Origin: an uncultured Aquabacterium sp.
GTDB taxonomy: Bacteria; Pseudomonadota; Gammaproteobacteria; Burkholderiales; Burkholderiaceae_C
Assembly: GCF_947366995.1 (NCBI RefSeq)
Contig: NZ_CANBCC010000011.1
Location: forward strand, 1 to 64,000
Direction: 5' to 3'
Length of the DNA stretch: 64,000 bases
The notes beneath the pieces were generated by a model. It saw nothing but the letters and a program-made list of their open reading frames with translations. It was not told the DNA's origin and did no database searches. The translations under genes were made by a program, and so were the position numbers. Below, one piece after another: positions 11,144 through 19,646 of the stretch (position 1 is its first letter; each line of letters opens with the position of its first letter).

Positions 11144-11990
11144 ACAGCGGCGATTCAGCTTCGCGCTGGAGCAGGGCGCGCTTGCGTTGCACGCCCCAGC
11201 GATAACCCGAGAGGCTGCCGTCCGTGCGCACCACGCGATGGCAGGGGATGGCGACCGCCAGCGTGTTTGCGGCACACGCCCCTGCCACGGCCCGCACCGC
11301 GTTGGGCAGCCCCACGCGACGCGCCAGTTCGGCGTAGCTAACGGTGGTGCCGACGGGGATTTCGCGCAGGGCCTGCCAGACGCGCTGCTGGAAAGAGGTG
11401 CCACGGACGTCCAGCGGCAGATTCAGCCCGATGCGTGGCGCATCGACGAATCCCACCACCTGCGCCATCCACTGCTCGAACACGGCATCGCCGCCCACCA
11501 GCTCGGCCTTGGGAAACAGGTCCTGCAGCTGATGCAGCAGGGTTTCGGCATCGTCGCCCAGCAGGATGGCGCACACCCCCTTGTCGCTGGCCGCCACAAG
11601 GATGTCTCCCAGCGCGCACTGGCCCAGCGCAAAGCGGATGGTGGTGCGAACCCCTCCTGCCCGGAAGGCCGTCGGCGTCATGCCGAGGATGGCGGGCGCC
11701 TCCTCGTAGAAGCGGCTGTTGGCGCCGTAGCCGGCACCGTACAGGGCGTCGGTCACGCTGTGGCCGCGCGCCAGCTCGGCGCGCACCTTCTGCGCCCTGT
11801 GGGCCGCGGCATAGGCCTTCGGCGTGAGGCCTGTGGTGGCCTTGAACACCCGGTGCAGGTGGTGGGGGCTCAGGCCTGCCAGGCTGGCCAGTTCGCTCAG
11901 GGTGGGGGGCGTGGGGGCGGTCTCGATGTGCCGGCACAGACGGGTCACCAGGCTCAGGTGGTCCGTCTCTCGGGGTTTGTCTTCAAGCAT
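11124..11990 (-). CDS. AraC-type / O6-methylguanine-DNA methyltransferase fusion (Ada-like, lacking the N-terminal Cys domain)
   Basis: Suicide DNA-repair protein of 288 residues. An AraC-type helix-turn-helix (about 30-105, with LASLAGLSPHHLHRVFKATTG) is followed by an MGMT domain (about 115-280). The alkyl-acceptor motif is PCHRV, and the downstream SGYRWG loop is present. Compared with E. coli Ada the N-terminal zinc/Cys domain that senses methylphosphotriesters is absent. The protein may therefore repair O6-methylguanine, but a methylation-triggered transcriptional switch of the Ada kind is not evident. The ATG at 11990 has GAAGG upstream; an in-frame extension to 12341 lacks domain content. 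It sits alone between copper and C1 genes. Confidence 0.88.
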   Translation of the reverse strand: MLEDKPRETDHLSLVTRLCRHIETAPTPPTLSELASLAGLSPHHLHRVFKATTGLTPKAYAAAHRAQKVRAELARGHSVTDALYGAGYGANSRFYEEAPAILGMTPTAFRAGGVRTTIRFALGQCALGDILVAASDKGVCAILLGDDAETLLHQLQDLFPKAELVGGDAVFEQWMAQVVGFVDAPRIGLNLPLDVRGTSFQQRVWQALREIPVGTTVSYAELARRVGLPNAVRAVAGACAANTLAVAIPCHRVVRTDGSLSGYRWGVQRKRALLQREAESPLFTPDAG

Positions 11991-12075
11991 GGCGCTGCCT
12001 TCTTCGTCCAGCCTACGTGGCGGACCGGTCGGCATGTTGACATGTCCGGCGTGCGCTGACACTCCGATTCTTGCG

Positions 12076-12762
12076 CTAGGGCGCGGGCGCGTCGCGCTGT
12101 ACGACGGGCCATCCGTGCGTTCTCGCATGGGCCAGCAGGCGCGGATCCGGTTCGACCACGACGGGATGCGTGACCGCCTGCAGCAGCGGCAGATCGCTGT
12201 GGCTGTCCGAGTAGAACCACGATGCGTGATCGGAGAGTTGGCCCAGGCTGCGCTGCGCCAGCCAATCCTGCACGCGATCCAGTTTGTGCGCACCCCAGCA
12301 TGGCGCGCCGAGGACGCCCACGGCGGACGGGCCGGCGTCACCCGACACGCTGCCGGATTCCGTCGCCAGCAGGGCGTCCATGCCGAACAGCGCCGAGAAC
12401 GCGCTCGCCACCAGCCGAGCTGTGGCCGTGACGAGGACGCACAGGTGCCCAGCTTGCCGGTGTGATGCCACGATCTGCAGGGCCCACGGGCTCACGCGGG
12501 GGGCCATGGCCTGTGCAAAGTCAACCTGCCAGGCCTGCAGGGTTTCAGGCGAGAGCCCGCTGAGGGGTGCCACCAGCAGGTTGTGGAGGTCGTGCAGCGT
12601 CGCCTGGCCGCGCACATAGGCATGGCAGCAGGCGAGGTAGCGCGCGTGGGTCTGCGGTGGCAGGCGGCCTGCCGCTTCATGGAAGGCGCACCACGCCATG
12701 CCGCTGTCGAACCCGATGAGGGTGTGATCGAGGTCGAACAGCGCGAGGCCTGTGGCTGCCAT
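12076..12762 (-). CDS. HAD-family (SerB-like) phosphohydrolase
   Basis: Predicted Mg-dependent phosphatase of 228 residues, HAD subfamily IB. Motif I is DLDHT (Asp10 nucleophile, Asp12), motif II is the VTAT segment near 118 and the acidic DSHSDLP motif lies near the C terminus. It is the last gene of the pabB-fhc transcription unit: its ATG is 12 bp past the pabB stop, and a GTG at 12786 that overlaps pabB is an alternative start. Position suggests a role in pterin or C1-cofactor synthesis, for example dephosphorylating an intermediate, but no substrate is known. It could also be a general phosphatase that happens to be co-transcribed. Confidence 0.78.
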   Translation of the reverse strand: MAATGLALFDLDHTLIGFDSGMAWCAFHEAAGRLPPQTHARYLACCHAYVRGQATLHDLHNLLVAPLSGLSPETLQAWQVDFAQAMAPRVSPWALQIVASHRQAGHLCVLVTATARLVASAFSALFGMDALLATESGSVSGDAGPSAVGVLGAPCWGAHKLDRVQDWLAQRSLGQLSDHASWFYSDSHSDLPLLQAVTHPVVVEPDPRLLAHARTHGWPVVQRDAPAP

Positions 12763-12773
12763 CCTCGTGCGGC

Positions 12774-14075
12774 TCAGAGCGGGCACGCTGCCGCAGTTGC
12801 CGGCGTGGGCTGCGACGTGTCATGCGGTGTCTGCTGGACCACGCCGGTCAGGAAGCGGGCCTTCAGCTGGCATTCCGCGTACTCGGACTCGGCCTCGCTG
12901 TCGAGCACGATGCCGCTGCCCACGCCCATCTCGATGGCATGCCGGCCTTCGGCATCGGGGGCCGACACGCAGACAGTCCGGATGGCGACCGACAGGCAGC
13001 AGGCCCAGCTGTCCGCATCGGTGCCGGTGGCATCGACCCAGCCGATGCTGCCGGTGTAGAGGCCGCGTGGCGTGTCTTCCAGCTGCTGGATCAGTTGCAT
13101 GGTGTGGCGCTTGGGCGCGCCCGTGATGGAGCCACACGGAAAGCTGGCGCGCAGGAGGTCCGGGAAGCTGAGGTGCTCGCGCAGGCGGGCCGTGATCGTC
13201 GATGTCATCTGCCAGACCGCCCCGTGTGGCGCCACGGCAAACAGCTCGGGCACCTTCACGGTCCCGGTCTGAGCCAGGCGGCCCAGGTCGTTGCGCAGCA
13301 GGTCGACGATCATCAGGTTCTCGGCCCGGTTCTTTGCGTCGTGCCGGAGCCAATGGGCCTGGGCCTGGTCGACGGAGGGGTCGGCCGAGCGCGGGGCGGT
13401 GCCCTTCATCGGCCGGGCCGTGAGGGTGCCCTGGTTTTGTTCGATGAACAGCTCTGGCGAGCACGACAGCACCCATGCCGGACGTCCCGGCGCAGGTGGC
13501 AGGGCGATGAGCGCGCCGTAGGGCACGGGCTGGCGGGCGCGCAGCAGGCGATACAGGGCCACTGGCGAGCCGGTCAGCTCGCCCCGCAGGCGGTGTGTGT
13601 GGTTGACCTGATAGGTCTCACCGGCACGGATCGCATCGTGGATGCGCGCGATGGCCCGGGCGTATGCCTGAGGGCCGAGCGTGGGCGTCAAGGGGCTCAG
13701 CCGGGGCGCCCCGCCGTGTGCCGCGGTGAACCCGGGCGGAGAAGCAAGCCAGGCATCGACCTCGTCGCGGCTCAGGTGGTGCAGCCGCGCAAACATCAGC
13801 ACGCGCAAGGCGGGGGATGTGGCTTGCTGTTCGGCGGAGGCTGGGGGGCGGGGCGGCAGGCCGACCAGGGCCAGCCCCCATTCGTAGTCGGCCAGCACGA
13901 CGGCATGCAGGCCGGCCTGCTGATCCCGCTGCACGTCCTGCCAGAGGGCGTCCAGCGTGGCTGCGTTCTCGCAGCGGTGCTCCCGCACGAAGCCGGTGTA
14001 CAGGCGGCTGCAGGGCTGACCCGGGGTCGCCGTGCAGTCGTCCAGCAGCGCGAAGGGCTCGGCGGGGCCGTGCAT
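12774..14075 (-). CDS. pabB: Aminodeoxychorismate synthase component I
   Basis: Chorismate-utilising enzyme of 433 residues that makes 4-amino-4-deoxychorismate, the precursor of p-aminobenzoate. The C-terminal chorismate-binding domain shows YQVNHTHRL, PMKGTAPR, NRAENLMIVDLLRNDLGR, SFPCGSITGAPK and EMGVGSGIVLDS. PMKGTAPR is the PabB form of the PIKGT motif. The N-terminal third is the usual subdomain. GAGG precedes the ATG. p-Aminobenzoate is a substrate of MptG (19 kb away in the same block), so a dedicated copy beside fae and fhc is logical for H4MPT supply. No pabA or pabC is adjacent. Confidence 0.9.
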   Translation of the reverse strand: MHGPAEPFALLDDCTATPGQPCSRLYTGFVREHRCENAATLDALWQDVQRDQQAGLHAVVLADYEWGLALVGLPPRPPASAEQQATSPALRVLMFARLHHLSRDEVDAWLASPPGFTAAHGGAPRLSPLTPTLGPQAYARAIARIHDAIRAGETYQVNHTHRLRGELTGSPVALYRLLRARQPVPYGALIALPPAPGRPAWVLSCSPELFIEQNQGTLTARPMKGTAPRSADPSVDQAQAHWLRHDAKNRAENLMIVDLLRNDLGRLAQTGTVKVPELFAVAPHGAVWQMTSTITARLREHLSFPDLLRASFPCGSITGAPKRHTMQLIQQLEDTPRGLYTGSIGWVDATGTDADSWACCLSVAIRTVCVSAPDAEGRHAIEMGVGSGIVLDSEAESEYAECQLKARFLTGVVQQTPHDTSQPTPATAAACPL

Positions 14076-14085
14076 GACGCTGGCC

Positions 14086-14622
14086 TCAGCTCCAGTCGTC
14101 CATGTCGTGACGGACGGTGTGGCGCTTGGCGATCAGCTCGTCCACCGAGGGCTCGTTGGCCAGGGCCCGGCGGATCGCCAGCTTGGTGGCCTCGTAGTTG
14201 GTGCGGTACATGTCGCGCTTGCTGAGTTGCGGGTCCTGCGCGCACCGCGTGTCGATCCACACCAGGCTGATGATGCACAGCTCGTTGACCAGGTCACGCG
14301 GGATGACGCCCTCGCTCACCAGGTCGACCACGGCATCGGCCGTGGCGGACTGCACCACGCCCCCGAACAGTTCGATGTTGGCGCTGTCCTTGAGGGTGAC
14401 CTTGGGCACCATGATGGTGGCCGGGCGGACCAGCTGGTTGCAGGCCCGGATGGCGAACATCGCGGTGTGCCCCTTGGTCTGCGCCATCATGTTGGCAAAG
14501 GCCTGGCCGACGGGGCCACTGGTGCGGCCGATCAGGACTTCGGGCATGGCGTCGGTGAACTGGCCTTCGGCTGCGAACACGGTGGCTTCGCCGGCGTGGA
14601 AGAGGTAGTCAGGCTGGGTCAT
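14086..14622 (-). CDS. Formaldehyde-activating enzyme homolog lacking the catalytic His
   Basis: Cytoplasmic Fae-family protein of 178 residues. In methylotrophs Fae condenses formaldehyde with H4MPT. Family features are the opening GEA, the IGRTSGP loop (31-37), the MVPKVTL segment and the C-terminal NYEATKLAIRRALANEP. Aligning from memory with Methylorubrum extorquens Fae (AHIDLIIG), this protein reads AMPEVLIG, so the proposed catalytic His17 is Met26 here. It may be a Fae2/Fae3-type paralog with a binding or regulatory role rather than the main enzyme. The start at 14622 is taken from family length; a GTG at 14658 would add 12 residues. It lies between fhcC and pabB. Confidence 0.85.
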   Translation of the reverse strand: MTQPDYLFHAGEATVFAAEGQFTDAMPEVLIGRTSGPVGQAFANMMAQTKGHTAMFAIRACNQLVRPATIMVPKVTLKDSANIELFGGVVQSATADAVVDLVSEGVIPRDLVNELCIISLVWIDTRCAQDPQLSKRDMYRTNYEATKLAIRRALANEPSVDELIAKRHTVRHDMDDWS

Positions 14623-14667
14623 GGTTTGAAGTGGTTTCAGGAAATTGAATGAAGGCACTGCGCGGGG

Positions 14668-15495
14668 TCAACCGAGCACGAAGACGTCGCCGATGCCACT
14701 GACGGAGAGGTCACCGGTTCGGCGTGCAGGCGCGTGCCGAGGCAGGTCGACGGCCTGGGGAACGAGCCCGGCAGCCAACGGGGCAAGATGACGGGCCAGC
14801 AGTTGCCAGGCCACGCGAACGTCGGCGGGGTTGGGCGCAAACGTGGGGCCCAGGTCAGGGGCGGGGCCCGCGAAGACCAGGGAGCCGCGGCGCATGCCCC
14901 AGGCAGGGTGGGCACCGGTGCGGCCCCCCACCAGCACGGTGCCGGCCACCATGCGGGAGGCCAGGTGATCGCCGGTGTCACCGCAGACCACCAGGGTGCC
15001 GCGCCGCATCCGGTCGGCCAGCCGGGCGCCGGCATGGCCGCGCACGATGAAGGTGCCGCCACGCATGCCGTCCAGGCTGCCGACCTGGGCACCGGCTGCG
15101 TGGTCCCGCACGTTGCCGTGGACCTCGAGCCGTCCACCGGCCATCTCGCAGCCGGTCAGGTCCCGGGCATGTCCTTCGATGACAAGCTGGCCCCCTCGCA
15201 TGCCGGCACCCGCCAGATCACCCACTGACCCTGTGATGACGATGCGGCCGTCCGTCAGCCCCTGGCCGATGCGATGGAAGCGGCTGAAGTCGCCGTCGAG
15301 CGTGAGCGTGTCCGGCATGTCGGTCGCCGTGCTCACATGGCAGAAGTCGCCGACGGTGGCCGCATCGCGCCCATGCCGCAGCGGCAGGTGGCTGACCTCG
15401 GTGGCGCTCAGGCCGCGCAGCCGCTCGGGGTGCAGCGTGTGCAGGTCGATCGAGAGCGCGGGCTGCGTGTGCAGCCGAAGCAGGTGGCCGCTCAT
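14668..15495 (-). CDS. fhcC: Formyltransferase/hydrolase complex subunit C
   Basis: 275-residue subunit of the Fhc complex, which converts formyl-H4MPT to formate via methylofuran. FhcC has the right-handed beta-helix fold of the GltS C-terminal/FwdC family. It shows here as repeated G-x-x-x-G-x-x-x-x-x-G units (GSVGDLAGAGMRGG, GCEMAGGRLEVHGN, GTLVVCGDTGDHLASRMVAG). In the archaeal relatives the subunit is structural. The start codon overlaps the fhcD stop by 4 bp, so the four fhc genes are translationally coupled (B-A-D-C order). The C-terminal extension includes APNPADVRVAWQLL. Confidence 0.93.
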   Translation of the reverse strand: MSGHLLRLHTQPALSIDLHTLHPERLRGLSATEVSHLPLRHGRDAATVGDFCHVSTATDMPDTLTLDGDFSRFHRIGQGLTDGRIVITGSVGDLAGAGMRGGQLVIEGHARDLTGCEMAGGRLEVHGNVRDHAAGAQVGSLDGMRGGTFIVRGHAGARLADRMRRGTLVVCGDTGDHLASRMVAGTVLVGGRTGAHPAWGMRRGSLVFAGPAPDLGPTFAPNPADVRVAWQLLARHLAPLAAGLVPQAVDLPRHAPARRTGDLSVSGIGDVFVLG

Positions 15496-16415
15496 GCGTG
15501 CGCTCCTTCGGGCAGCAGATCCCGCAGATGGAAGTGGTAGGGGCCCAGCTTGCCGCCGTAGTTGCCGGCGGACACGCGCAGCAGGCCGGCCACCGGAGGC
15601 TGGCTGCCGTGACCTGTCACGGCCGCGATGCCGGCGCGCATGGCCGCGGCCACGTCGGCTTCGCTCAGGCCGTCGATCACGATTTCAAGCACGCTGCCCA
15701 CCTCGGGCGTCAGCGCGGAGCGCGGGCTCACATGGAGGAGGCTGGGGCAGAAGGCGTCATTGGTCGAGGCGCTCAGGGCCTTGTACTTGCTGCCGACCTT
15801 CGAACCGGAGCGCACCACCCCGCCTGGAAAGGGCAGAATCACGTTGGGAACCTGACGCATGGCGTCGGCCGCCGCCACGGCAGCAGCCAGCGCGCTGTCG
15901 GTGTCCCGGGCCAGCAGCAGCAGGTTGCCGCCCCCCACGCCTTTGACCACCGGGGTGCTTTCCTGGGCGACGAACTCGCCGTCCATCACGGGCACCCGCC
16001 AGTAGCGCACGCCATCGATCACCTTGGACTGCTGCCAGCCGTCGCCGAAGAAGCGCAGGTTCTTGCCCAGCGGCATGGCCTCGCCTTCGGGCAGCCCGGC
16101 ATACACCGCGGTGCTGGGGCACGTGAGCACGCACTGACCCACGCGCCGTTCGATCTGCTTGGCCAGTTCCTTGCCGGACATCGAGAAGAACAACAGGGCA
16201 ACGCCCGGGCGGCCGTCCGGCGTGGTGTCGGGCGACAGCTCGCGCTCGATCCCGGCTTCGCAGCCACAGGCGATCACGGAGGTGGCAAAGCCCGTGGCGG
16301 CGGTGCCCGCATGGCGCGCCCATTCGAGCGTGTGGGCGGTGACGATCAGTCGCGTGGCCTTCATCGGAAAGGCCTCTGCAAAGCTGTCGTCGATGGCGAT
16401 CCCTTGGAGATGCAT
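15492..16415 (-). CDS. fhcD: Formylmethanofuran:H4MPT formyltransferase subunit
   Basis: 307-residue formyltransferase (Ftr family) of the Fhc complex that moves the formyl group from formyl-H4MPT to methylofuran. Family segments include IDDSFAEAFPMKATR, GCEAGIER, VVKGVGGGNLL, ILPFPGGVVRSGSKVGSKYK and NYGGKLGPYHFHL. Length is close to archaeal Ftr (about 297). The ATG at 16415 lies 5 bp past the fhcA stop; the long in-frame extension upstream is inside fhcA and is rejected. It overlaps fhcC by 4 bp. Confidence 0.95.
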   Translation of the reverse strand: MHLQGIAIDDSFAEAFPMKATRLIVTAHTLEWARHAGTAATGFATSVIACGCEAGIERELSPDTTPDGRPGVALLFFSMSGKELAKQIERRVGQCVLTCPSTAVYAGLPEGEAMPLGKNLRFFGDGWQQSKVIDGVRYWRVPVMDGEFVAQESTPVVKGVGGGNLLLLARDTDSALAAAVAAADAMRQVPNVILPFPGGVVRSGSKVGSKYKALSASTNDAFCPSLLHVSPRSALTPEVGSVLEIVIDGLSEADVAAAMRAGIAAVTGHGSQPPVAGLLRVSAGNYGGKLGPYHFHLRDLLPEGAHA

Positions 16416-16420
16416 GGGGC

Positions 16421-18112
16421 TCAGGCGGCAAGAGAGGAGGTTGGAAAGCAGGCCGTGGGCAACAGGCGTCCGCCGCGACCGCAGCTGCACAGCTCGTCGT
16501 GGCCGATGACCGCATGAGCGGGGTTCACCGTCAGATGCCGCCGCGCATAGGACTGCAGCGTCTTGCCGATGGACGGATCGAAGTCGGGCTCGGCAAAGTG
16601 CACGCCGCCGGTCGGCGTGGCGACGATCTCGCCGGCTTGGGCCACCAGCAGGCCATCCTTGAAGACGTAGGCCGGTGTGGTGAACATGGCCTCGATGTCA
16701 TCCTGGACCCGGTAGACCGCGACGTCGGCCGCAGCGCCAGCGCCCAGGTGGCCCTTGTCCGTCAGACCGAGCAAACGGGCCGGTCCCGCACGGGTCAGGA
16801 TGGCGATCTCGTACAGCGTCAGCTCGCGGCGGATCTCGCACAGCGGGGCGTGGGCGGCGACATCCGGGTGCAGCCGCGCCAGCTGTTCATCGCGGAAGGC
16901 CTTGTCCATCAGCAGGCGGATGAGGTGCGGGTAGCTGCCGAAGGGCCCGCCGTTGGGGTGGTCGGTGGTCAGCACCACGCGCCACGGGTCATCGATCAGC
17001 AGGAACAGCTCGAGCCCGATGCTCCACTGCAGCGCGTTGACGTAGCTCTTCTCTCGGTACTGGAAGGGCACCACGCCGCAGCCTGCGTCGCACTCGATGT
17101 CGGCGCCGCCGAACTTGCGGGGCGAGCCGGCGGGGGCGTTGGCCCATTGCCGCATGGTGTCGCCCGAGATGGTGACCGTCTGCCCGAACATGACCTGGCC
17201 CACGTCCACCGAAATGTTGGCGTGGCGGTTGACTGCCTCGGCCAGCTCGACCGCCGCCGACGAGAACTTGTGCGGCCCTTCCTTGCCATAGCTGTGGAAC
17301 TGCACATGCGTCAGGTGGGCGGGCAGGCCTTCCAGCGCCTCGATGGTGCTCATGGTCGATGCGATGTTTCCCGGCACACCGAGGTTGCTGGTGTGGATGT
17401 GCAGCGGGTGCGGGATGCCCAGGTCCTGCAGGCAACGCGCGAGCGTCTGCAGGATCTGGCGCGGCGTGACGGACCAGTGTGTGTGAGCCTCGTCGACATC
17501 GAGCCGGCGCTGGTTGAACTTGAAGGCGGAGATGCCGCCCGGGTTCACCACCTTCACACCGAGTGCCTTGGTGGCATGGATGGTCCAGGCCATGTAGTCC
17601 CGGATGCGTTCGATGGGCTGCTGCCGGGCCATCATGTCGAGCAGCAGCTCGTCATTGCCGAGCATCACATAGGCCCCGTGGTCGAGGATGGGCACATCGC
17701 CCATCTCGAGGTGGGTGTGGCGGGCGTTGCTCGCGGCCATGGCGGGCTCGAACGCGCTGGTGTAGCCCATCTTCACATAGCTGTAGCCCGTCTGCAGTGT
17801 GCCGGGGGCGCAGTGCCCGCACGAGGCCAGCTCCAGCGGGTTGAGCGGCAAGGGGACGGGATCGAAGCCACGGCGATGGTCTTCCGGCAGCATCAGGCGC
17901 GCCAGGTTCATCTTGCCGCCGGCGATGTGCGTGTGCATGTCGATGCCACCGGCCATGACGATGCAGCCGGTGACGTCGATCGTCTGGTCGACGGCTTCGT
18001 GGGCGGGCAGGTCCACGATGCGGCCGTCACGCAGGACGAGGTCGCGCACCACGCCGTCGATGCCGTGGGTCGGGTCGTACAGACGGCCGCCCTGGAGTCG
18101 GATGGTGCTCAT
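16421..18112 (-). CDS. fhcA: Formyltransferase/hydrolase complex subunit A
   Basis: 563-residue amidohydrolase-fold subunit that hydrolyses formyl-methylofuran to formate. Metal ligands of the family are seen as His60 and His62 (DMHTH), with further conserved segments HIHTSNLGVPGN, HLTHVQFHSYGKEGP, DVGQVMFG and TTDHPNGGPFGSYP. It is homologous to archaeal FmdA/FwdA. The start overlaps the fhcB stop by 4 bp. Product formate would leave for assimilation or formate dehydrogenase, neither of which is in the window. Confidence 0.95.
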   Translation of the reverse strand: MSTIRLQGGRLYDPTHGIDGVVRDLVLRDGRIVDLPAHEAVDQTIDVTGCIVMAGGIDMHTHIAGGKMNLARLMLPEDHRRGFDPVPLPLNPLELASCGHCAPGTLQTGYSYVKMGYTSAFEPAMAASNARHTHLEMGDVPILDHGAYVMLGNDELLLDMMARQQPIERIRDYMAWTIHATKALGVKVVNPGGISAFKFNQRRLDVDEAHTHWSVTPRQILQTLARCLQDLGIPHPLHIHTSNLGVPGNIASTMSTIEALEGLPAHLTHVQFHSYGKEGPHKFSSAAVELAEAVNRHANISVDVGQVMFGQTVTISGDTMRQWANAPAGSPRKFGGADIECDAGCGVVPFQYREKSYVNALQWSIGLELFLLIDDPWRVVLTTDHPNGGPFGSYPHLIRLLMDKAFRDEQLARLHPDVAAHAPLCEIRRELTLYEIAILTRAGPARLLGLTDKGHLGAGAAADVAVYRVQDDIEAMFTTPAYVFKDGLLVAQAGEIVATPTGGVHFAEPDFDPSIGKTLQSYARRHLTVNPAHAVIGHDELCSCGRGGRLLPTACFPTSSLAA

Positions 18113-19398
18113 GCCGGGGCTCCGGTGTGTGCCTGAAGGCGTTGCAGCAGGCCCTCGACCACCTCGGCCACCGTGGGCAGGGACGAGGGCCGGATGGGCC
18201 GCAGGGGCAGCACGACGCCGCCGTCGGCACGAAAGAGGTGGCCGCTAGCCTCGATGCCGGGCGTGGCCACTGGAATGAAGACGACGTCGCCTTCGGGACG
18301 GACCAGGCCGGGTCGCCCCAGGATGATCTGCGGCAGGCTGGTGTCGGGTGGGATCAGGCCCGGCTGAAAGCTGGCGACCCACAGCAGCAGGTCCACCTCG
18401 CCCTGAGCGAGCAGGCGGCTGCCGGCCAGCCGGACCGGATCGTGGGTCAGCCCGGCCGGGCGGTGCTCGGTGCGCAATGGCAGGCCGGAGAGCCACGTCC
18501 ATGCCTGGTTGACGGCGTAGGCGCCCTCGCTGCCACCGAGGCTCAGCGTGGTGGCCCGGCCTTGCACATTGAGCTCGGCCACCAGCCGGTAGAGGGCTTC
18601 GCCCACCAGTTCGCCGTGCGGGCCGGCCATGCCGGGTTCCCATACGAACACCGGATAGCGGGCTGCGCGCAGCCGATCGACCAAGGGCTGCCAGGCCGCC
18701 ACCCGTGCATCGGCAGCGACATGCCCCCGGACGCAGGCGGCCAGCTCCGACAGCGTCCGGGCCAGCGGCGCCCCGACGGCCTGCGCTTCGCCGCGTACGT
18801 GCTCACCCTGTGGCAGGGCCGGGTCCACGTCGGTCCCCAGGTAGACCACATGGCGCCGGGGCAGATCGGTGCGGCCGATGCCGCATCGCTCGTAGAACAG
18901 CGGATAACGCGCCGCCGGCTGCGTGCCCACACACACCAGCAGATCGCAGCGGTTCAGGACCTCGGACAGGGTCGTGTAGAAGGTGCCCTTGTCCTGCTGG
19001 GCACGCACGGCGTTGTGCAGCGCCTGCCCGTGCGCGTGGTCGGCGACCGCATGGGTGCTCGCCGCCAGACGGTACAGGGCGCGGGCCCCGGCCACATCGG
19101 TGGCCAGCCCGCCGAGCAGCGGACGGCGTGACTGGCTCAGCCATTGAGCTGCAACGTCCAGCGCTTCGGCCACGGAGGCGCGTGTTCCATTGACCCATGC
19201 CTGGGTTGCCTCGGGGTTGTCTGCCGGCAGCAGGTGCGCCAGTGCCCCGTCGGCCCGTGGGCAGCTGGCCCCGCGCAGGCGAGGCGGGTCGGCCAGGTCG
19301 ACCTGGGCGTGGTCACACAGCAGGGCGCAGTAGGGGCACGTCCAAGGAGGTGTTTCCGCAGCCGGGGTGGCGTGGCTGCTGTCGGAAAGGGCGTTCAT
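18109..19398 (-). CDS. fhcB: Formyltransferase/hydrolase complex subunit B
   Basis: 429-residue subunit related to the molybdopterin/tungstopterin subunit FwdB of methanogens. The N terminus keeps a CPYCALLC motif (Cys21, Cys24, Cys28), the start of the iron-sulfur site in archaeal enzymes. Bacterial Fhc works as a hydrolase without redox chemistry, so this subunit is thought to be structural. First gene of the coupled fhcB-A-D-C string. The ATG at 19398 has little Shine-Dalgarno sequence. The 248 bp upstream, before the HisA-like gene, shows no confident promoter or other gene. Confidence 0.92.
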   Translation of the reverse strand: MNALSDSSHATPAAETPPWTCPYCALLCDHAQVDLADPPRLRGASCPRADGALAHLLPADNPEATQAWVNGTRASVAEALDVAAQWLSQSRRPLLGGLATDVAGARALYRLAASTHAVADHAHGQALHNAVRAQQDKGTFYTTLSEVLNRCDLLVCVGTQPAARYPLFYERCGIGRTDLPRRHVVYLGTDVDPALPQGEHVRGEAQAVGAPLARTLSELAACVRGHVAADARVAAWQPLVDRLRAARYPVFVWEPGMAGPHGELVGEALYRLVAELNVQGRATTLSLGGSEGAYAVNQAWTWLSGLPLRTEHRPAGLTHDPVRLAGSRLLAQGEVDLLLWVASFQPGLIPPDTSLPQIILGRPGLVRPEGDVVFIPVATPGIEASGHLFRADGGVVLPLRPIRPSSLPTVAEVVEGLLQRLQAHTGAPA

Positions 19399-19646
19399 GT
19401 GGCGGCATGAACGCAATGCACATGCCATGCGGCGCGCCAGGGATCGACCCCGCACGCACGATCAAGGCGTGGCAGGGGTGGGACAGTCTGTCCTGCGGGC
19501 GCGGCTCAGCGGTGCAGGCAAAGTGTGTCGCCGTCGGTGTCAGGGCATCGCCAGACAACGTCAGCGGGGCGATGGCATGAATTCTGTTTGGTCGATGGCA
19601 TGTCCTGGTCTGCGCCGCCACCCGCTTGCCCCGTCCGCTGCTGCTG

